From positions 124,001 to 188,000 of the forward strand of contig NZ_BIXZ01000003.1 of NCBI RefSeq assembly GCF_005406125.1: 64,000 nt of DNA. Direction: 5' to 3'. Below the pieces are notes generated by a model that saw only the letters and a program-made list of their open reading frames with translations, searched no databases and was not told where the DNA came from. Source of the stretch: Haloarcula mannanilytica (lineage in GTDB: Archaea; Halobacteriota; Halobacteria; Halobacteriales; Haloarculaceae). A program made the position numbers and the translations under genes. Shown piece after piece: positions 9,388-19,700 of this stretch. Position 1 is the first letter of the stretch; every line of letters begins with the position of its first letter.

Positions 9388-9487
9388 ACAGGTATTCAGG
9401 AGTAATAATCATTAAAATCTGTGCATGCGGTCACAGTTTTCCGCTACGGCCCACCAGTTATTTGCCGCGGGGCGTCGGAAGCGGTGT

Positions 9488-9868
9488 ATGGGCAGTGCAA
9501 GCGTACTCCACATGTGTCTGAACGTCGCTGACGCGGCGGAATCGATCGCGTTCTACGAACAATTTGGCTTCGAGAAGTCCTGGCAGTTCACCACGCCGGA
9601 CGGCGAGACGACGAACTACTACGTGGCCGACGACGACGGCGTCGAACTGCAACTCTCGGAAACAGAGGGGGAGACGAACTTCGAGATGGGCAGTGGCTGG
9701 GACCACCTCGCGCTCGGCGTGGACGATGTCGACGCAACGGTCGAACGCATCGACCACCACGGCGTCGTCAAGGAGCCAGGACCCCAACCCGAGGCCGGCG
9801 CGTACACGGCCTTCGTCGCGGACCCCGACGGTCACCACGTCGAACTCATCGAACCGCTCGAAGACTGA
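9488..9868 (+). CDS. Glyoxalase I-like VOC-family protein
   Basis: A 126-aa vicinal-oxygen-chelate protein with two beta-alpha-beta-beta-beta modules. The four expected metal ligands are in place: His8 (VLHMCLNV), Glu53 (GVELQL), His73 (WDHLALGV) and Glu119 (DPDGHHVELIEP). This is the lactoylglutathione-lyase pattern, converting a methylglyoxal-thiol adduct to a lactoyl thioester. Haloarchaea use gamma-glutamylcysteine rather than glutathione, so the thiol would differ. I chose the ATG at 9488; an earlier in-frame start at 9425 adds 21 basic residues. It lies divergent from the D-lactate-type dehydrogenase. Confidence 0.85.
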   Translation: MGSASVLHMCLNVADAAESIAFYEQFGFEKSWQFTTPDGETTNYYVADDDGVELQLSETEGETNFEMGSGWDHLALGVDDVDATVERIDHHGVVKEPGPQPEAGAYTAFVADPDGHHVELIEPLED

Positions 9869-9945
9869 AAAATTCGAAGCCTGCAGCGCTCAAAAACTGA
9901 ACCGCGCCCACGGCGTTTCGAATGACGAAATGCTGACGACGGTCG

Positions 9946-11253
9946 TCAGTTCCCGACGGCCGTGGCGCGCTCGACGATGTCAGCGCCGTACATCTCCTCT
10001 AGTTCCTCATGCTGGTCCGGACGGTGCTCGTACACGTCCTGGAACAGCGTGATGGGCGTCTGGGCGGCCTGATAGGTTGCCTCGTCCCACATCCGGTCCT
10101 TGCTGATGTCCACCTCGACACCGTCGATGACCAGCGTGGCAGCCTGGGTCATCGCGATGGCACCCTTGCCGGCCTCCTTGGCGGCCTCGAACTCCTCCAT
10201 GGAGTCGACGATGTCGTTCATGCTGGGGATGTACGCGGTGCGGTCGAGCAGTTCCTCGGTGAGTTCCTCCTCGTCGAGTTCCAGTCGCTCACCGCCCGCC
10301 TGCAGGACGTATCCGCCGTCGCCATCCGTTTCAAGTGAGAGGTCGTCGCCGTCGTACACCTGCTTGCCGTCCCGTGCTTCGAGTTCGACTTCCTGCCCGC
10401 CGACCTCGAGCAGCCAGCTGCCGGTCTTCGGCGGGAGCGGAGCCGTGTTCGCCTCCACGACCTGGCCCGGCGTCAGCGACCAGATGCCGGTCATCCCCTT
10501 CGCGCGGTTGTCCTTCATCCGCTCGCGGTAGCCCTCGACATCGCGGATGTCGTCGTAGGGACCGTCGACGGCGATGAGGCCCGCAGCGCTGGCCCCGCGG
10601 GAGGTGTTGTGCCGCAGTTCGGGCCACGGCGGGAGTTCGCCGGTGGGCGTCATCGCGCGCATGTCTTTCGTGTAGTCGACCTCACCGTCGACGAGCAGGA
10701 ACATGCGTTCGAGGTTGTTCGAGGGCTTGCCCATCTCCTCGCGCAGGTCGCCCATCGCCAGTTCGGCCTCGCCGCTCTCGACGATGACCGACATCGAGAG
10801 GCTCCCTTCTTCGAGGCCGTGCTCGTGCTCGATGATGGTGAAGAACTCGTCGGCCTTCTTCCAGTCGTCGATGTCGCCCACCTCCGGGATGACGAAGCCG
10901 TCGATGTGGTCGACTGCGCCGTTGTCGGGGTCGGCGATCTCGAGCATCTGCTGGAACCCCTGGTAGCGGGTCGACGGCGACTCGCGGTGCCAGACGACCC
11001 GCGGGTGGATTTCGCCGGGGAACTCGGCACCCTGTTCGGCGACGACTTCGATGATGTTCTGGACGCCCTCCTCGCGCATGTTCGGCGCCGTCGCGTCCTC
11101 GTTGTCCGGGACCCAGACATCCGGGGCCTGCAGGCCGCGGAGTTGGCCCGCGCTCCGAAGCATCTTCGCGGAGTCGTCCTCCCCGTCGACGGCTGTCGGA
11201 GAGGTAAAGAACGTTCTGACGAACTCGCGGTCGTAGTGTCGCGTCACACTCAT
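9946..11253 (-). CDS. aceB: Malate synthase, haloarchaeal type
   Basis: A 435-aa protein very similar in length and sequence to the distinct small malate synthase described from Haloferax. It condenses glyoxylate with acetyl-CoA to malate. Recognisable features are the N-terminal VPDNEDATAPNMREEGVQNI, the HPRVVWHRESPSTRYQGFQQ segment and the C-terminal MTQAATLVIDGVEVD. No isocitrate lyase gene is near. In Haloarcula the glyoxylate is supplied by the methylaspartate cycle rather than by isocitrate lyase, which fits. The gene has its own TATA box (11283-11289) about 30 bp upstream of the ATG, implying a leaderless transcript, and it faces away from an IclR regulator. Confidence 0.92.
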   Translation of the reverse strand: MSVTRHYDREFVRTFFTSPTAVDGEDDSAKMLRSAGQLRGLQAPDVWVPDNEDATAPNMREEGVQNIIEVVAEQGAEFPGEIHPRVVWHRESPSTRYQGFQQMLEIADPDNGAVDHIDGFVIPEVGDIDDWKKADEFFTIIEHEHGLEEGSLSMSVIVESGEAELAMGDLREEMGKPSNNLERMFLLVDGEVDYTKDMRAMTPTGELPPWPELRHNTSRGASAAGLIAVDGPYDDIRDVEGYRERMKDNRAKGMTGIWSLTPGQVVEANTAPLPPKTGSWLLEVGGQEVELEARDGKQVYDGDDLSLETDGDGGYVLQAGGERLELDEEELTEELLDRTAYIPSMNDIVDSMEEFEAAKEAGKGAIAMTQAATLVIDGVEVDISKDRMWDEATYQAAQTPITLFQDVYEHRPDQHEELEEMYGADIVERATAVGN

Positions 11254-11282
11254 AACTCACCTCAGAAATCCCGACGGAACCG

Positions 11283-11289
11283 CTTAAAT
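11283..11289 (-). promoter_or_regulatory. TATA box of aceB
   Basis: On the minus strand this reads ATTTAAG, about 30 bp upstream of the aceB ATG. That spacing fits a leaderless transcript, usual for haloarchaea. Confidence 0.5.
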
Positions 11290-11349
11290 CTACCGTCCGT
11301 CAACATCCCAAACACCGGTCTGGACCGTCGTCCTACCGTTTCTCAGTGG

Positions 11350-11365
11350 GTTCGAAAATACGAAA
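11350..11365. promoter_or_regulatory. Operator candidate copy 1, aceB-iclR gap
   Basis: GTTCGAAAATACGAAA. The same 16 bases occur in reverse complement at 11524-11539. The core TTCG-N6-CGAA is itself a dyad, as expected for a dimeric regulator. It lies about 60 bp upstream of the aceB TATA box. Confidence 0.55.
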
Positions 11366-11523
11366 TTCTATCGATTTGTTACCTTTCACCGTTCGACTGC
11401 GCAGTCGATCCAGCGGTCGACGGTACGCAACCGATACGTCGATTCTTGCGACTGCCGGTCGCCACGCTGGGCAGCACTGACGATCCCGGTCGCAGGTTCC
11501 CGAGCCACCAAGCCCGTTTTCCG

Positions 11524-11539
11524 TTTCGTATTTTCGAAC
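11524..11539. promoter_or_regulatory. Operator candidate copy 2, aceB-iclR gap
   Basis: TTTCGTATTTTCGAAC, the exact reverse complement of 11350-11365, about 94 bp upstream of the iclR-family TATA box. Two identical sites in a divergent promoter region suggest cooperative binding or looping by the adjacent IclR protein. Confidence 0.55.
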
Positions 11540-11632
11540 GCCTGCGTCGGTCTGTGATCATCGAACGGCAGTTCAGGGGTCCGTTCGCTCCCGGTAAGTA
11601 CCACAGAGCGGTTGTCACAGCCGATACGGCAA

Positions 11633-11638
11633 TTTTAT
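11633..11638 (+). promoter_or_regulatory. TATA box of the IclR-family gene
   Basis: TTTTAT lies 27 bp before the ATG at 11665. This supports that start and a leaderless transcript. Confidence 0.5.
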
Positions 11639-11664
11639 TCGAGCGGCAGTGGAACTGGTATCCA

Positions 11665-12429
11665 ATGACACGGGCGAAAACGAACTCGGTGCGGGCGACA
11701 CAGACCTCGCTGACAGTGCTTTCGGAGATCAAAACGCTCGGCGGGAGCGCCACGCTGGCCGAACTGGCCGATTCGCTGGAGCCGACCAAGAGCACGATAT
11801 ACAAGCACCTCGTCACGCTGGAAGACGAGGGGCTAGTGGTAGAACAGGACGGCGAGTACCGCATCGGGCTCCGCTGGCTGGAGTTCGGCGGGATCGCACA
11901 GCGATACGACGGCATCTACGAAGTGGCAAAGCCCGAAGTCAGACGGATGGCCGTCGAGACCGGCGAACTGGCGAACTTGATGATCGAGGAGCAGGGCTAC
12001 GGCATCTATATCCACACCACCAGCGGCGACCAGGCGGTCGCGCTCGATACGCGCCTCGGGAAGCGCATCCATCTCCACAAAACGGCTATCGGCAAGGCGC
12101 TGCTATCGAGTTTCGACGACAACCGGGTCGAGGAAATAATCGAGACTCGCGGGCTTCCCGCCGAGACGGAGAACACGATCACCGACCGCGAGGCACTGTT
12201 CGCGGAACTGGAGACGATTCGGGAGCGCGGCGTCGCCGACGACACGGAGGAACGGGTCGACGGCACCGGCTGTGTGGGCGTTCCCATCGACACCGGTGAC
12301 CGCCGCGAGGCTGCCATCAGCATCACCGCACCGATCAACCGACTCCAGTCACCGGGCCGCAAAGCCCAGCTCATCGACACGGTCCAGCAGGCCGCTAACG
12401 TCATCGAAGTCAATCTGGTCCACGGGTGA
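11665..12429 (+). CDS. IclR-family transcription regulator
   Basis: A 254-aa protein with an N-terminal winged HTH (residues about 8-65; SLTVLSEIKTLGGSATLAEL, then EPTKSTIYKHLVTLEDEGLV) and a C-terminal IclR effector domain (about 80-250; RIHLHKTAIGKALLSS, GCVGVPIDTGDRREAAISIT). Bacterial IclR represses the glyoxylate-shunt genes including aceB. Here the gene is divergent from malate synthase with two matched operator-like sites in the 411-bp gap, so control of aceB and of itself is the natural hypothesis. The start is fixed by the TATA box at 11633-11638; much longer in-frame extensions upstream are non-coding. Confidence 0.9.
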   Translation: MTRAKTNSVRATQTSLTVLSEIKTLGGSATLAELADSLEPTKSTIYKHLVTLEDEGLVVEQDGEYRIGLRWLEFGGIAQRYDGIYEVAKPEVRRMAVETGELANLMIEEQGYGIYIHTTSGDQAVALDTRLGKRIHLHKTAIGKALLSSFDDNRVEEIIETRGLPAETENTITDREALFAELETIRERGVADDTEERVDGTGCVGVPIDTGDRREAAISITAPINRLQSPGRKAQLIDTVQQAANVIEVNLVHG

Positions 12430-12787
12430 CAGAATAGATCGCTGTATTCGTGGATTCGATGACACTAACGACGGGCGACCGTTCGAATCTCAGTAGAATC
12501 TAATACCAGTACAGCTGTTATTTGCTGCCCGAACATCCGATACCATCCGATGATGTAGCCGCTCAATCACCGCTATTTCATCAATACTACGCCAGTTTTA
12601 TAGACATATATGCCTACTTTGTAAATATAAAACAGAAATAAAACTTTAAAAAGAATATGTGAGATCATAATCTACAAAAATGGCCTTAGAGAACTCAAAG
12701 TGAATCTATACCGCCTATATATGTCTGAATCTTCTCACGTTCGCAGGTACAACTTCCAGCACCACCTTTGTGAGGGTCGGACGTTAC
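12430..12787. other. AT-rich gap left of the insertion sequence
   Basis: 358 bp with no recognised gene. Positions 12560-12720 are strikingly AT-rich (runs such as AAATATAAAACAGAAATAAA) against the GC-rich background. Before the IS arrived this was the gap between the IclR gene and a convergent membrane-protein gene. It ends with TTAC (12784-12787), the inferred IS target. Confidence 0.5.
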
Positions 12788-12790
12788 GGA

Positions 12791-12847
<57 letters not shown>

Positions 12848-12918
12848 CAAACCACCGACGATAGCACGGTCTGATATTCCAACAATTACTTAAGCAAGTA
12901 CATATAATTACATTTGTA

Positions 12919-14208
<1,290 letters not shown>

Positions 14209-14212
<4 letters not shown>

Positions 14213-14544
14213 CGATAGCGCAGGGTCACGGCGAGTATGACGAAATACGTCACAAGCCCCCAGCACACCGCAGCGACGACACTCGGACCGAAGACCGCCG
14301 CGAGCCCGGCCGCGCCCACGAGAAGGGCGACTGCCGAACCCGTCCGCACGCCGCGGCGCTCCCACAGCGACCCGACGGGCGTGTCGAGGACGAACAGCGC
14401 TTCGACACCCACTGCGACGGCCACCCCGATAGCGGCGACCGGGACAGACCAGAGGGCATTGATTGCACCGCTCCAGCCCAGATACCCGATGAGGGCCACG
14501 CCACAGAGTAGTGCAACCCCGGCATCGCGTCGGTACTCGGACAC
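14209..14544 (-). CDS. Small integral membrane protein; IS inserted at its stop codon
   Basis: A 111-aa hydrophobic protein starting at a GTG (14542-14544) with VSEYRRDAGVALLCGVALIG. It has about four membrane helices separated by short loops and ends VTLRYR. No family was recognised. The IS right end (TCAA at 14209-14212) supplies its stop codon: the last codon is CGT (one base from the IS) and the stop is TGA. With the IS removed, the codon would be CGG (Arg) followed by TAA, so the protein sequence is unchanged by the insertion. A TTG start at 14601 is an alternative. Confidence 0.6.
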
Positions 14545-14633
14545 AGCGACGGTACAGGCCCCAGTCGGAAAGCGATACTGACAGGGGTCCCGGATACCCA
14601 AAGTACAAAGACACTGTCATTCGCAGTGAACCT

Positions 14634-16625
14634 ATGCACCATCCTGGACCGCCGCGGTTCGTGGCGACGGGTGACGAGGTCGAACTCGCACCCCGGGACC
14701 CGGATCCGTCGGCGACGTACACCTGGCGACTCACGCGGGCACCGGTACGCTCAACGGCGTCACTTGGGGACGACCCGGTCGAACACCTCGTCCCCGACGC
14801 GCCGGGCAGATACGTCGTCCGTCTCAGCGCGCCGGACGGCGAGTACGACCTCACCATCCGCGCGTTCCCGGGCGACCTCCAACCGAGCGGGGGATATACG
14901 TCCGGCGTCTCTGGCGGCCAAAGCGGCGGCGTCTCCGGCGGACAAAGCGGTCCCGGCCGGAGCGGCAGCGGCGAGTACACCCAGACGGGGGACGGTCCCG
15001 GCGGCGACGGCGGCGGCCGGCCGCGCCTGTCGCTGCGGCCGGAAATCGAGGGCAACGAGGCCGTCGTCCGCGCGGATTGCAACCCTCATCCCGAGGGAAG
15101 CGAGACGGCCGCCGACCTCGCCGTCGAGTTCCTGCTCGACGACCGCGACAACATCGACGAGGACGCGGTGACCCGGGAAGGGGCGGAACTCCGGATACCG
15201 CTGGACGCGCTGCCAGAACGCGCCCGAATCCACGGTGTCGCGGTCGGCGAATACGGCTACAGTGTGCCCGATGCTGTCGAGTTCACGCGCACCGCGGATG
15301 GCGTCGAGACGGTTGCGAGTGGCGCAGATGTCGCCGCCCGGCGACCGTACGTCGCGCCGGCCTGGGCTGAGGACTCGGTCATCTACGAGATATACGTCCG
15401 CACCTTCGCCGGTGATAGCGATGAATCGCCCTTCGATGCAATCGTCGACCGGCTGGACTACCTCGACTCGCTCGGGGTTGATGTCATCTGGCTCACGCCG
15501 GTGCTACAGAACGACCACGCGCCCCACGGGTACAACATCACGGACTTCTTCGAGATCGCGTCGGATCTGGGCACCCGCGAGGACTACGAGCGGTTCGTCG
15601 AGGCGGCCCACGACCGCGGGTTCAAAGTCCTGTTCGACCTCGTGTGCAATCATTCGGCGCGGACCCACCCGTACTTCGAGTCCGCTGTCGACGATCCGGA
15701 TAGCGAGTACCGCGACTGGTACGCCTGGCGCACCGACACCGAACCGGAGACGTACTTCGACTGGGAGCACATCGCCAACTTCGACTTCGACCACCTGCCG
15801 GTCCGCCGGCACCTGCTCGATGCGGTCGCCCAGTGGGCCGAACTGGTCGACGGGTTCCGGTGTGACATGGCCTGGGCCGTCCCGAACGGCTTCTGGCGCG
15901 AGATACACGATTACTGCAAGGACCGCGACAGCGAGTTCCTACTGTTGGACGAGACTATCCCGTACATCCCCGATTTCCAGGCCGGGCTGTTCGACATGCA
16001 CTTCGACTCGACGACCTACGCCGCGCTCCGGCAGGTCGGGGGCGGTGCCGACGCCGATGCGGTCCTCAACGCTATCGAGGGCCGGGCGGAGATCGGCTTC
16101 CCGGACCACGCCTCGTTCATGCTGTACGCGGAGAACCACGACGAGACGCGCTACATCGTCGACTACGGGCGCGAGGCCGCCGAGGCCGCCGCGGGAGCGC
16201 TGTTCACGCTTCCGGGCGCGCCGCTACTCTATGCCGGTCAGGAGTTCGGCCAGCGCGGGCGGCGGGACGACCTCGCGTGGGACCACGCCGACGAGACGCT
16301 CCAGGCGTTCGTCAGTGACCTCGCTTCGGTCAGACACGACCAGCCGGCGCTGTCGGCCGACGCGGACCTCGTCCGAATCCCATACGAGGTCCGGGACGGT
16401 TCGTCCGACCGCGTTGTCGCGTACGCACGAGCAACCGAGGCGGACGCGGCCGTCGTGGCGCTCAACTTCGGCGACGAGCCGGCGACGGTTGCGCTTCCGG
16501 CCGAGACCGGCGAAACCGACCTCGTTTCCGGGGAGTCTCGCGGGGCCGCTGGCGACGGGAACACGACTGTCACGGTCGACAGCGTCGGCGTGTTCCCGGC
16601 CGCCGATAGCGACCTGACTCAGTAG
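14634..16625 (+). CDS. GH13 alpha-amylase-family glycosidase, intracellular
   Basis: A 663-aa protein. Residues 1-85 look like an immunoglobulin-like beta domain, 86-125 are a Gly/Ser-rich linker, then a second beta domain precedes a GH13 barrel from about residue 245. Catalytic elements are GFRCDMAW (nucleophile Asp), LLLDETIPY (acid/base Glu) and AENHDE (third Asp); HGYNITDFF and DLVCNHSA are conserved regions. No Tat or Sec signal is present, unlike secreted haloarchaeal amylases, so it acts on cytoplasmic alpha-glucan or imported oligosaccharides. It heads a cluster of alpha-glucan genes and is followed by the glucoamylase after 123 bp. Confidence 0.88.
   Translation: MHHPGPPRFVATGDEVELAPRDPDPSATYTWRLTRAPVRSTASLGDDPVEHLVPDAPGRYVVRLSAPDGEYDLTIRAFPGDLQPSGGYTSGVSGGQSGGVSGGQSGPGRSGSGEYTQTGDGPGGDGGGRPRLSLRPEIEGNEAVVRADCNPHPEGSETAADLAVEFLLDDRDNIDEDAVTREGAELRIPLDALPERARIHGVAVGEYGYSVPDAVEFTRTADGVETVASGADVAARRPYVAPAWAEDSVIYEIYVRTFAGDSDESPFDAIVDRLDYLDSLGVDVIWLTPVLQNDHAPHGYNITDFFEIASDLGTREDYERFVEAAHDRGFKVLFDLVCNHSARTHPYFESAVDDPDSEYRDWYAWRTDTEPETYFDWEHIANFDFDHLPVRRHLLDAVAQWAELVDGFRCDMAWAVPNGFWREIHDYCKDRDSEFLLLDETIPYIPDFQAGLFDMHFDSTTYAALRQVGGGADADAVLNAIEGRAEIGFPDHASFMLYAENHDETRYIVDYGREAAEAAAGALFTLPGAPLLYAGQEFGQRGRRDDLAWDHADETLQAFVSDLASVRHDQPALSADADLVRIPYEVRDGSSDRVVAYARATEADAAVVALNFGDEPATVALPAETGETDLVSGESRGAAGDGNTTVTVDSVGVFPAADSDLTQ
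14904..14951 (+). repeat. Tandem 24-bp repeat coding for a Gly/Ser linker
   Basis: Two copies of a 24-bp unit (14904-14927 and 14928-14951) differing at only a few positions, each encoding GVSGGQSG. They form the flexible linker between the N-terminal beta domains of the GH13 protein. Confidence 0.7.
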
Positions 16626-16748
16626 CCGTCGGTGGGGCTGTTTCGGATCCGAGACTCGGCGCTCCTGTGGTCTCCGGCCACTTCTCCAAAATATCACTAA
16701 TTTGTACGAACCACAGGAGTTTATAGAGATTGGTCTGCTTTGATACGT

Positions 16749-19700
16749 ATGCGGCTTTCGACAGCGCTCAACGAGTACAAGCGGACTCGCCACGAGCGCT
16801 TTCCAGAGGAACGACGGACTGTTTCAGGCTCTTTCTCCGGGCACGGTGACCGCCTCGTACACGTCGGCGAAGACGGCACACTGAAGGACTACTCCGATTC
16901 GCTCTCCGGGCTCTCCGGTATCGACCGCTCCCGACTCGGCGTGATGTCTGGGGACGAGACGCGGTGGTTCAGCGACCTGGAGACCATCAGACAGCACTAC
17001 TACCGCGAGACGCGACTCGTCGAGACCGAATACGATGCAGGGTCGTTCACGGTCCACCAATACGACCTGACGCTGGGGCGGGCACACGTCACACACGTCG
17101 CGATGCGTGGGGCTGTGCCACAGGACGCCAAGCTCGTGGCGTTCGTCACGCTGGCCCCCGAAGGCAGTGACAGCGGCGTCGGCTCGCTCATCCACGAAGA
17201 CGCCGGACCCGACGGCTCGCGTGTTCTGGAGGTGTACCACCGCCGGGAGCACGATTACCTCGCCTCCTCGACCGGCCTCGACGCCGTCGCCGGGCAGCGG
17301 CCCGAACGCCTCGCGGAGATTCTCGACGACAGCCCGGTCGCGTTCCCGCGGTCGGAACCGGTCGAACGGCGCGACCAGACGCGGCTCACCGGCGATTTCC
17401 TCGTGACCGCCCCGCTCGACCGGTCCGGGCGCAGCAAGGACACGACGCTCGTCAGCCAGCTCTCGAACCACAACGAGGTCGACCGTGAGACGGCGCTCAT
17501 CGACCTCGCCGACTGCGTGACGGCGCATACGACTGCCGACGACCTCCGGCAGGCCGGTCGGGAACGAACGCGTATCGACGTGGACGAATCGGTGCCGCGC
17601 TCGGAGTCGATACGGATGGACCTGCGGGTGCTTGACTTGCTGTCCTCACCGACCGGCGGTCGGATCGCCGCCCCGGAGTTTGACCCCTTCTACTCGAACT
17701 CCGGCGGCTACGGCTACGTCTGGTTCCGCGACGACGCCTCGGTCTCCCGGCACCTGCTCGAAGCCGGTGACCGGCTCGACATCGACACCGCGGAGATGCT
17801 GACAGAGAGCGCGCAGTTCCTCTGTGACAGCCAGCTTCCCGACGGCCGGTGGCCCCACCGCGTGTGGGCCGACAGCGGAGCCATCGCGCCGGGCTGGGCC
17901 AACGCCAGAGTCGAGCACAACGCCGAGTCGCCGGAGTATCAGGCCGACCAGACTGCGACGGTCACGGCCTTCCTCGCGACGATGCTGCGGACACACCGCA
18001 GCGCGTTAGACACCGAACTGACGGCGACGGTCCGAGAGACTATCGAGTCGGCCGTCGACACGCTCATCGAAGACATCGCGGCCAACGACCTGCCAGAACC
18101 GTGCCAGAACGTCTGGGAGGACTCCATCGGCCAGTTCACGCACACTACTGCGACGTTCATCGAGGCCTTCGCCGCGGTGGCTCGTGCCCCGATGGGCGAG
18201 GCGGTCCGCGAGCGGAGCCTAGCAGCGGCCGACCAGCTGCTTGACGGTCTCGATACGCTCTGGGATGAGGACCTCGGCGTGTACGTGATGGGGCTGACAA
18301 ACGGGACGCCCGACCACCGCATCGACGCCGCGGCGCTCCACCTCGCCGACGCACTGCAGGAGTACGACAGCGTTGAAACGACCGAACTGCCCGACCAACA
18401 GCTCACTCGCCTGGCCGACCACGTGAGCACGACACTCGATACGCTCTTTCGGAACCCGACCGAGAGCCAGGTCGCAGGCCTCGCCCGCTACGAGGGCGAC
18501 CGCTGGCGGACCGGCCATCAGGACAGCGAGAAGATCTGGACCGTCACGACGGGGATGGGAGCCCTCGCCGCTGCCCGCGTCGGCGACATGCTGAACGACC
18601 GCGACGGGAGCGGCGACGCCTACCTCGACCGAGCAAGCGACCTGTACGAACTGCTCGCCGACGACGGCCCGCTGGCGACCGATGCCGGCTACCTCGCCGA
18701 ACAGGCCTTCGACGATGGCGACCTCGACAGCGCGACGCCGCTTGGCTGGTCGCACGCGCTGCGGCTTCACGCGACCGCGCGCCTGGGAGAGTTGAACGCG
18801 CTCCCAACGACCTCGGCCAGCACCGAGGGGCCGAGCGAGCGCCCGACCTGGACGACCGGAGAGAAGTACGGCGTCGGCACCGTCGCCGACCACGACGAGC
18901 CGGACCCTTCACGCGTCTGGTTTACGCTCACCGAGGGCGCGCTGACGGAGGCCCGCTACCCGCAGGTCGACCTGATGAACCTGCGGACGCTCGATTTCCT
19001 GGTCCGGTGTACGGACGAGACGGACTACGCCGTCCGGACCCACCGGGAGAACCGCCGGACCGACGACACCGTCAGGCGTCGCGTCGAGCCGGTCGACGAC
19101 GAGGCGTTGCTCTATCGGCACGTCTTCACCGAAACCGGGGACGGCCGGGGCCACGAGTGGACGCTGACCGTCGACTACGCGACCGACCCCGAACACGACG
19201 CCATCGTCGCCGATGTGTCCTTCAGCGCCGACGACGGCAAGTCCTACGACGTGTTCTCGGTCGCCGACATCGCGCTCACCAGTACGGTCACCGAGGACCG
19301 CGCCATCAGATACGGCCAGCCCGGGAGCTACCACCTCGTCGGCCGGAACCCCCACGCCTACACCGACCAGACGGACAACGACCTGCTCGTCGACGAGAAC
19401 GGCGACGCCTACTCCATCGCCGTGGCGATGGCCGCGGCCGGGCGCTTCGACTGGGCCACTGTCGGCGCGGCCGGCAGCGACCGCCTCGACGGGCTGTACT
19501 CCGACGGCGACCTCCCGGACCCACTCGAAGACATCGACGGGACGAACCTCGTCCTCATCGGCCGGCTGGACTCGGGAACCAGAGTCAGCGACACGGTCGC
19601 GCTCGGCTTCGCGCGGCAAGCTGACACCGCTGCCGCGCTGGGCGAAGCCGACGGGGCGCTCGACCGCGGCTACGAGACGGTCAGCGCCGAGTACGCCGAT

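Noticed and set aside
10609-11664. In-frame extension of the IclR-family gene to the left by 352 codons
   Set aside because: It runs antisense through malate synthase and the divergent promoter region; the TATA box at 11633 and the HTH position fix the start at 11665.
12473-12500. tRNA-like T-loop (GTTCGAATC)
   Set aside because: Flanking bases do not form a T-stem or an acceptor stem, and no anticodon arm is present upstream.
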